Source of the DNA: JAPLMI01 sp043798375
Lineage (GTDB): Bacteria > Omnitrophota > Gorgyraeia > 2-01-FULL-45-10
DNA: 61,655 bases
Reading direction: 5' to 3'
Assembly: GCA_043798375.1 (NCBI GenBank)
Contig: JAZDOS010000005.1
Coordinates: forward strand, 1-61,655
Shown here: one piece after another, positions 50,785 through 58,300 of the stretch
Position numbering within the stretch: the first letter of the stretch is position 1
Layout: each line of letters opens with the position of its first letter
Position numbers and translations under genes: made by a program
The notes under the pieces: model-generated
Databases searched by the model: none
What the model saw: the letters and a program-made list of their open reading frames with translations, nothing else
Told to the model about the DNA's origin: nothing

Positions 50785-51015
50785 TCATTTTGAAACAGGC
50801 TCAACGCTTATGGTCTTGTCCGGACGGAAATTCACTTTCCCGTCCACAAGCGCGAAGATCGTGCCGTCTCTTCCCGTCCCGGCATTCCTGCCGGCCTTGA
50901 ATTTCATGCCGCGCTGCCTTACTATGATATTGCCGGCCCTCACGATCTCATCCTTATATTTTTTGACGCCCCTGGTCTTAGGTTGGCCGTCGCGTCCGTT
51001 GACTACATGCGCCAT
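50785..51015 (-). CDS. rpmA: 50S ribosomal protein L27, shortened N-terminus
   Basis: The core NGRDGQPKTRGVKKYKDEIVRAGNIIVRQRGMKFKAGRNAGTGRDGTIFALVDGKVNF is clearly L27. ATG at 51015 behind ACGGAGGAAATA gives 76 residues beginning MAHVVNGRDGQ. Usual L27 begins MAHKK-G-GS-(S/T)-x-NGRD, so about six residues of the tail that reaches the peptidyl-transferase centre are missing. The frame continues upstream to a TTG at 51036, but those codons include the ribosome site and show no L27 likeness. Confidence 0.95.
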   Translation of the reverse strand: MAHVVNGRDGQPKTRGVKKYKDEIVRAGNIIVRQRGMKFKAGRNAGTGRDGTIFALVDGKVNFRPDKTISVEPVSK

Positions 51016-51039
51016 TATTTCCTCCGTAATAAACAACTC

Positions 51040-51144
51040 TTTTAAGTAAAAAGTTAAAAGGCAAATTTGTTGTGTCCTTCGGACCTATATCATAATTTTT
51101 ACTTTTGACTTGTGGTTTTTACTTTTTACTTTTACCTTTTTACT
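51040..51144. repeat. AAAAGT-word palindrome between rplU and rpmA
   Basis: Arms built of gtaaaaagttaaaagg and cctttttactttacttt-type words enclose a block with gtccttcggac. The same words occur at 31375-31440 and the inner block at 25730-25742. Confidence 0.75.
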
Positions 51145-51462
51145 TTACTTTGCTAGCTCGATCTCTTTCACTTTAAGCTTGATCACGTTCTGCCTGTGGC
51201 CGATCTTCTTCTTCTCGCTTTTTCGCTTCTTGTATTTGAACGCTATAACCTTCGGCTGCCTTACAAGGCCGAGAGATTCGCATATGACGTGCGCGCCCTT
51301 TACGTAGGGATTTCCAACGTGGATGGAGTTTCCGTCCTTGACAAGAAGCACCCTGGCAAGCTTAACCTCAGCCCCGCCTTTGGCTTTCAGTTTTTCTACC
51401 AGGACTATGTCATTCTTCGCTACCTTATACTGCTTCGAACCTGTCTCAATAACTGCGTACAT
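51145..51462 (-). CDS. rplU: 50S ribosomal protein L21
   Basis: The family signature starts MYAVIETGSKQYKVAKNDIVLVEKL. VLLVKDGNSIHVGNPYVKGAHV and the C-terminal IAFKYKKRKSEKKKIGHRQNVIKLKVKEI follow. The length is 105 residues. A GGAAGGAG ribosome site is six bases from the ATG and the promoter lies directly upstream. It is the first gene of rplU-rpmA-obgE-proBA-nadD. Confidence 0.97.
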   Translation of the reverse strand: MYAVIETGSKQYKVAKNDIVLVEKLKAKGGAEVKLARVLLVKDGNSIHVGNPYVKGAHVICESLGLVRQPKVIAFKYKKRKSEKKKIGHRQNVIKLKVKEIELAK

Positions 51463-51491
51463 TTGTTACTCCTTCCGGATTTAGGCCGTAT

Positions 51492-51520
51492 ACTATAGCA
51501 TAGCGCCGCTTGCTCGTCAA
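51492..51520 (-). promoter_or_regulatory. Promoter for rplU-rpmA-obgE
   Basis: On the minus strand TTGACG (51515-51520) and TATAGT (51492-51497) are spaced by 17 bases, ending 30 bases before the L21 start codon. The short leader leaves little room for an L21-type regulatory RNA. Confidence 0.75.
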
Positions 51521-51670
51521 GCTTACTCTTCTCCGCGCTCAAATTTTTCGTCTTCAGCGATCTTGCGTTTACTTTTGCGGCCGCCTTATACATGGCGTTA
51601 GCCGCCCGGCCAGGGGGCTTCGCCTAATTTTGCTATCAAGGATGCTTATCTTTTGTTTTAGAAAACCGGC
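51521..51670. other. Spacer between rplU promoter and IS200-type element, no gene seen
   Basis: No ORF with a recognisable product or a good ribosome site lies here. On the minus strand a short open stretch (MYKAAAKVNARSLKT...) runs into the rplU promoter and lacks family resemblance. In particular no YD-repeat remnant is seen, so the missing 5' part of the giant gene is not here. Confidence 0.5.
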
Positions 51671-52237
51671 CAGAAACCCCCGCCCTTTCAAGGGCGGGGA
51701 TGAATGGCCGCCCGTAGCGGAGCCAGCTAGCGAAGCGTGCTTTAGCTGGCGGAGCGAAGGAATTTGTGGCATAATCTGGCCATGGTCAGATACTGGAAGG
51801 GTGCTCACACACGTCACAGGTTGCAGTACCACCTCGTATGGATACCAAAATACCGGAAGCGTGTCCTGATAGGCAAAATAGCCGCGCGGTTAAAATGCCT
51901 GCTGTATGAGGGATGTCGGATAAACAGATGGTGGATAGAGGTCATGAGCATTCAGCATGACCATGTGCATATCCTGATAAGGTTGAAGCCAAAAGACAGC
52001 GTTGCGCATTGTGCCCATCTTTTAAAAGGAGTGACAAGCCGAAGAATCAGACAGGAGTTCCCCGAGCTTGAAGAGTTTTTATGGGGAGACGATTTCTGGG
52101 CGGACGGCTATTTTGCCGAAAGTGTAGGCAAAGTATCCGAGTTAACAATAAGGAAATACATCGAGGAGCAGCAAGCGTAACGTCAGGCCAGATTATGCCG
52201 AGGCCTGAAACCCCGCCATTCATGGCGGGGAGTGGGT
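51671..52237 (+). mobile_element. IS200/IS605-type insertion sequence, single tnpA gene
   Basis: A tnpA gene is flanked by two subterminal perfect hairpins, as in IS200-type elements, which lack inverted repeats. The left hairpin has arms CCCCGCCCTT / AAGGGCGGGG (51678-51699). The right hairpin has CCCCGCCAT / ATGGCGGGG (52211-52230). Both are preceded by CC(A/T)GAAAC. An internal stem GCCAGCTA / TAGCTGGC (51722-51750) near the start codon may limit tnpA expression, as known for IS200. The exact ends are not provable from one copy; about 566 bases is estimated. No tnpB accompanies it. Confidence 0.8.
51764..52180 (+). CDS. tnpA: IS200/IS605-family Y1 transposase TnpA
   Basis: This HUH single-strand transposase of 138 residues has the metal-binding HUH motif as QHDHVHILIRL near residue 67. 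YHLVWIPKYRKRVL is the conserved start of the family, and SVGKVSELTIRKYIEEQ is the C-terminal helix with the catalytic tyrosine. TTG at 51764 follows GGAG at nine bases; ATG at 51782 is the alternative, giving 132 residues beginning MVRYWKGAH. It appears complete. Confidence 0.92.
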   Translation: MWHNLAMVRYWKGAHTRHRLQYHLVWIPKYRKRVLIGKIAARLKCLLYEGCRINRWWIEVMSIQHDHVHILIRLKPKDSVAHCAHLLKGVTSRRIRQEFPELEEFLWGDDFWADGYFAESVGKVSELTIRKYIEEQQA

Positions 52238-52337
52238 TCAATATGATGCAACGAAGATCGTCTACGAAAACGGCCAGGTCAAGGAGATTACGAAAGCCGA
52301 CGGCACAACTATAACTAAAACAATCGGAACAGATGAT

Positions 52338-55300
52338 ATGTTTTTCCGGGAGAACGGCGAGCTGAACGATGCCCTTGTTTCATATCCCGATGGAAGCATG
52401 GCCATTTACAATGATGGAGAGCTCCTTCAGCTTATCAGCGCGTCCGGCGATACGACTGATTATCAAGACGGCAAGATCAGAAAAATTACCCTTAACGACA
52501 GCACTGTCTATGACTGGTCGTATGACGCAAATGGCAATATCATAATATTGGATAACGCGAAGAGTGAGAAAAGGACGTATCACGAAGGAAAGCTGACAGA
52601 ACTCGAAGAACTTACCGGCTCAAAACTCGTTACAAGATACTATTATGACGCTGCCTCCGGTGATTTAAACAAGTCGGAAGTATGCCAGAACGGGGAGGTC
52701 CTGTATACCTATACATACACTTACGAAAATGATTTAACGATTATCCACGACGTAGATGGTAATACCCAAGCCTATAACAAGGATAAGAAGCTTACCTATA
52801 TAATAGATTCGACCGGAAAAGAATATTCCTATACCTATGTCGGCAGAAGCGAAGGGTATATAGAAGTATATTTCCCGTCAGGGGTAAAGGTAAGATATGA
52901 TTCGGATAGTAAGATCGTGGATGTCGCGAAAGCCGACGGCGCAGTTATAAGCAATATCACGTTCGATACGAATAATAACCCCGTAGACTTTACCTACGTT
53001 AAGGATGAAGTCACCTATAAGGTGGTCGGCGGTAACATCAGCGAAGCAGCCTCTAAAGACGGCACTATCCTTTATTACGATAACGGTTTTATCAAATCAA
53101 TCCAATCCAGCCTCGAAGAATATCAATACTACATAGTAGACTCTAAAGTCTATAAAGACGCAAGTTTCTTCCAGGCAGGCAGTAAGCTCAATAATGTCAG
53201 CTACTACCTTAATAATGATGTTACTACACTCGCACTTTCACCCGATAGTCTCCTGTTCGGCACAGGTGCTGATGGCGCAAAACATGTTAAGACCGATGAG
53301 GTGCTTGAGGCAGGTACGTATAACTTTACGTCCCTGGTTATAGATGCTGGTAAAACCCTTACCGTAAGTTCCGGCGCAACTCTTAAATGCTTAGACACCC
53401 TTGATGTAAAAGGAAAGCTTCTCGGCTCAAATATCTATATCGGCGCCTCTATCATAACAGTTGAGGCAGGAGGTTCTATCGTAGGGTTGAATCAGGTTAT
53501 CCGGGCTAACACCGTAAATAACTCCGGCTTGATAGGCGATGTATGTATGGCTCCGGACGCCGCCTTTAATCTTTCCGGCTATACCGGAAGCTATTCGGGC
53601 CCAGCCCAAAACGCGTATGATGGGAATTTGGATACGTCAAGCGGCTACTATTACAGGGAGCGCGGCGGAAACGGATATTTTTCCGACGGAGCTTATACAA
53701 CCTGGGCTTGGACATTTGATACTCCGCAAGACATATCAACATTGGCTTGGAAATTAAAATCTGCCGCCCAGGTGTGGTCAGGCGCTTCGGAAAATTCAGG
53801 CGCCTGGGGTGTCTATATAGCCGTAACACACGATGGCGGAACATCCGTCCTGGTCAACGAATCGCAGAACGTTCCCGCAAACGGGACTTTATACGGATAC
53901 TCCCAGAATGACAAGCTTGTGGAAAATGCCACCGGCTGGACCGGAGTTACAAAGATAGAGGTCAAGCTTTACGGGAAAGCAAAAAGAAAAGATGAAGGCG
54001 CAGGCGGCGGAAACGAAGATATATACCATTACCTTTATGAAATGAAAGCCGATGGAGCCAATATTTCTTATTTAGCTAGCTCTGGCGATGCGCCGGTTTC
54101 TATGCCGTATGTCTATCCATCTTCAGGCACGTTCGAATCTGATGTAATGGAGATTAATTCTCTTACGCTTGATAGTATGTCGTGGAACGAGAATCTGCCC
54201 GCAGGCACGGCCATAAGTATCCAGACCAGGACCGGGAATACTCTGGATCCGGACGCTGGCGATTCAGGATGGACGGGTTGGTCAACGACTCCTATGACTA
54301 ATTCCGGTGGTTCTCCGATGACGACCGCCCAGGCTAAGTATATCCAGTATAAGATTACCATGACCACATCCAACTATAATTTAACGCCATCTCTTAATTT
54401 AAGTGCTGGCTCACCCTTGGCGGTTGGGTTTAAGAGAGCGCCGACTGATGTTTCGGAACTGGAAAGCATTTCCTTCATGACGCGTAAAAAAGACGGCATT
54501 ACCTACGGCTATAATACGAATGGCCTTCTTATCTGGATGGAAAGCGCAAGCGGTATTCATACCGATTACGATCCGCCCGACACCGCAAATAAGATAGATC
54601 CTTCGAAGCTCATTTTTGACTACACATATACCGATGACATAAAATCGCTTCTACCTACGTTGATACTAAACGATACCCAGAAGATGATTTATATGAAGGA
54701 TAACATAATCGTATCCGAGCTTACCGCGGTAAATAATCCGGATGGAAGCCGCTCGGAATATGTCCAGGGTAAGCTTAGTAAGATCAAGATGGCCGATGGC
54801 GTTGAAATAACAAACATCAGTTTCGACGATAACAATAAAGCCAAAGACTTTACTTATATAAAGGACTCTACGACATATATTGTCAGAGACAAGAATATAT
54901 CTGAAGCGATTACTTCTACGGGAGTACACACAAAGTATTATCCGTATGGAATGGAGAAGTCTATTGAAGACGCGACTTCCAAAATTGAGTATGATTACGG
55001 TATTGCTTCAGGCAGCACATATACGACTAATTCCGCATTCCAAACTGGCGATTTTGACGACACCTCATTCTATAATAACGGTAACACCGCTTATCTTGAG
55101 CTATCAAGCGATAGCCTTAAATACGGCACAGGCATTGACGGCGTAAAACACGTAACGGCAAATGAAACGCTTGCAACCGGCACCCACAACTTCACTTCTC
55201 TAGTTATAGACGCGGGCGCGACTCTTACAGTAGCAAGCGGCGCAACGATTAAAGTCTTAGATACCCTTGACGTAAAAGGTAAGCTTTCGGGCTCTAATAT

Positions 55301-58300
55301 TAACCTCAGCGCTTATACTATAACTGTTGCGCAAGGAGGAGCTGTTGTAGGATTAGACCAAACTATCCAGGCCAATACCGTAAATAACACAGGCATAATA
55401 GGCGACGTATGCATGGCTTCCGACACCACCTTCAATCTTTCCGGTTATACCGGAAGCTATTCGGGCCCAGCCCAAAACGCGTATGACGGCAATTTAGATA
55501 CTTCAAGTGGTTACTATTACAGGGAACGAGGCGGAAACGGCTATTTTTACAACGGAGCTTATACAACTTGGACTTGGACATTTTCAAATCCGCAGGACAT
55601 ATCAAAGTTGGCGTGGAAATTAAAATCCGCCGCCCAGGTATGGTCCGGCGCTTCAGAAAACTCAGGCGCCTGGGGCGTAAAAATAACTGTAACGCATGAC
55701 GGCGAAACGTCCGTCCTGGTCGACGAGTCGCAGAATGTTCCCGCCAATGGAAATTTATACGGATACTCGCAGAATAACCAGGTTGTAGAAAATAATCATG
55801 GCTGGACAGGGGTCACCCAGATACAGGTCAAGCTCTACGGAAAAGCGAAAAGAAAAGATGAAGGCGCAGGCGGCGGAAATGAAGACATCTACCACTACCT
55901 TTATGAAATGAAAGCCGATGGCGTTGATCTCGCCTATGTAAGTAGCACTGGAGACGTTCCGGCTCCTACCATGTCGTCTACCCACCCGCTTTCGGGAACG
56001 TTTGAATCGGATGTAGTAGAAGTCAATGCCCTTACCTTCGATAAGATATTATGGAGCCAGGAGCTGCCTACAGGAACAGGCGTTACCATTCAGACTAGAA
56101 CTGGTAATACCGAAACCCCCGATGACTCGTGGAGCGAGTGGTCTAATCCGGTAAGCGATCCGTCAGGCTCTAAGATTGCCTCGCCTAACGGCAAGTATTT
56201 CCAATACAGGGTAAATCTTACATCCAACGATGCAAACGTAAGTCCAAAACTGATAGTGGATGCTAACCATGCCATTTCACTTTCGTATACGAAGTTTTCT
56301 GATTCGCTTACAGATCCATATGTAAAGGTCAAAGAAAACAACGTAACGAAAGCTTATAATAAAGAAGGCGTCATTATTTGGGAAGAGGATATATTGGGTA
56401 ACAGGACTACCTATGACCCGGCGAATCCGTACGAGACTATCGATGTAGCTCCTCTTAAATTCGATTCCACATATGCGGATGCGCAAAAGAAGGGCCTGCC
56501 AACCTCCAAGCTTGGCGATGCCCAGAAAGTCATTACCATATACGACAAAGGTAACGATACTCCTGTAGAGATAGTCTCAGCTGACCAATCTATAACATAC
56601 TTTGATGAAGGATTTGCCACGAAAGTAGTAGATAAAAACGGAATCGTGCAGGTTCAGTATACCTATGATAATGATCACAATATCCAGAAGGTCGATTTTG
56701 TCGATGCAAGACAAAAATTAGAAGAAAACTACCAGAGAGCCATAGCTGAAATATCTACCCAGAAAGAAGCGGCTCTTGCAAAACTTGACGCTGCGGAAGT
56801 ATCAAGCCGCGCTGACATTGAAAAGAAAGCGGCAGATGCTCAAAAGCAGATTGATGATGAGCGGAAAAGATTAACGAATGAGAAAGCGCAGTACGACCCC
56901 AATGTTTACGACCTATCGGAATTCGACAAAGTATTCACACAGCTCGATGATTACCAGGATCAGTTAGACCAGCAGATAATAGACGCCTACGTGGATCTCG
57001 ATAGGCAGGTAACCTCTGCCCGGGCGCGAATAAACGCCGATGCCTCAACAGCTATGCATGACCTTATAAATAACGATTACAATAAGATCCTCGCCGACAT
57101 ATGCCAGAAGGAATCCTCGCCTATACTCTATCAGTATTATAGGAAAATCTTGGGCCGCGATCCGGGCGATAGCGAGCTCATATATTGGACAGACAAGGCG
57201 AAAGCCGATCTAATACCAATCAATCCTACCGAGATAACTCAATATCTCCAGAATATGGCCGAATACGCGGATAGAGAGGCAAGGAAGCAGAATATCATAA
57301 GCAGCCTCGCGACTTTCTTCAGCGAATATCTTACTGCCTCCGAGACCGAAAAAGAAGCTATGATTGTATCGTTGGGCCTTACATCTTCGGAGATAGTCGA
57401 TCTTGCGCAGGCAGATGTCGACGCCATCACTTCATACCTGAATGGCCAGTCTTTACACTTTGGAGATAGCGCCTTTACTACCATAGTAGAGATGCTTAAA
57501 GCGCAAGGTACAAACAAATCCTTCGAGGATGTTGGCAAAGAAGCTATCAAGATCGACATATTGACAGGCGTAATTACCAAAGATGCTAAAGGCGACCTTA
57601 TTATCTCGATGTATGCGATGCGTAAGGCGGCAGAACATTACGGCCTTACCTTATATTCAGAGAAGATTAGCTACGATGATTTGAAAGACCAGGTTTCAAG
57701 AGGTAATGTCATCGTTCACATTGACGGCAAACACTATGTGTTGGTAACCGCTATTGATGATGTAAAGGGCACGATTACCTATACCGACTTGACGGTCGGA
57801 GAAAACGGCCAATCCATGACCCTGTCCAGGGCCGAATTTATGGCGAAATGGAAAGGGTATTCTATGGCCAAGGAACTGCCCGCAGGTCAAGCGAAGCAAC
57901 TGAACGTAACCCAGGAGAAGAATATAAGAGGAAGCGGGTGGTGGGAAGATTTCTGGAGAGGGATAGTGAATTTCTTCCAGAAGATAATAGCGCCGGTAAG
58001 CACCGTCCTTATGATGTTATGGGTTGTGAATCCGGTTTTCGGCGGTATAGGAGCGGTTCTTGCGGCCTTGAACGTGGTAGTTCAGACAGTCTCTTTCGTT
58101 GTAAAGACAGGGACCCTCATGGATGTCGCGTGGGCGGCTATAAACGCTATTGGTTCAGCTATAGGATCGGTAGTCCTTCCTAATATATATGAAGCCGCCG
58201 GTAAGTTCTTCAGCTCTGTTGGCTCTCAAATATTTGCGCCTATTCAAGGCGCATTCCAGAGCGTGATGGGAACATTTGAAACTATTACTGCGGCTGTGAA

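Noticed and set aside
51588..51650. Integron attC-like site (GTTAGCC near 51598)
   Set aside because: The matching RYYYAAC partner and the imperfect palindrome between the two are not found, and no integrase is present.
51510..51869. ORF of 119 codons running through the IS200 left end into tnpA
   Set aside because: It crosses the rplU promoter and the IS hairpins and overlaps the well-supported tnpA in another frame.
57848..58183. ORF of 111 codons inside the giant gene in another frame, as a separate gene
   Set aside because: No ribosome site, no similarity, and the main frame is clearly coding over this part.
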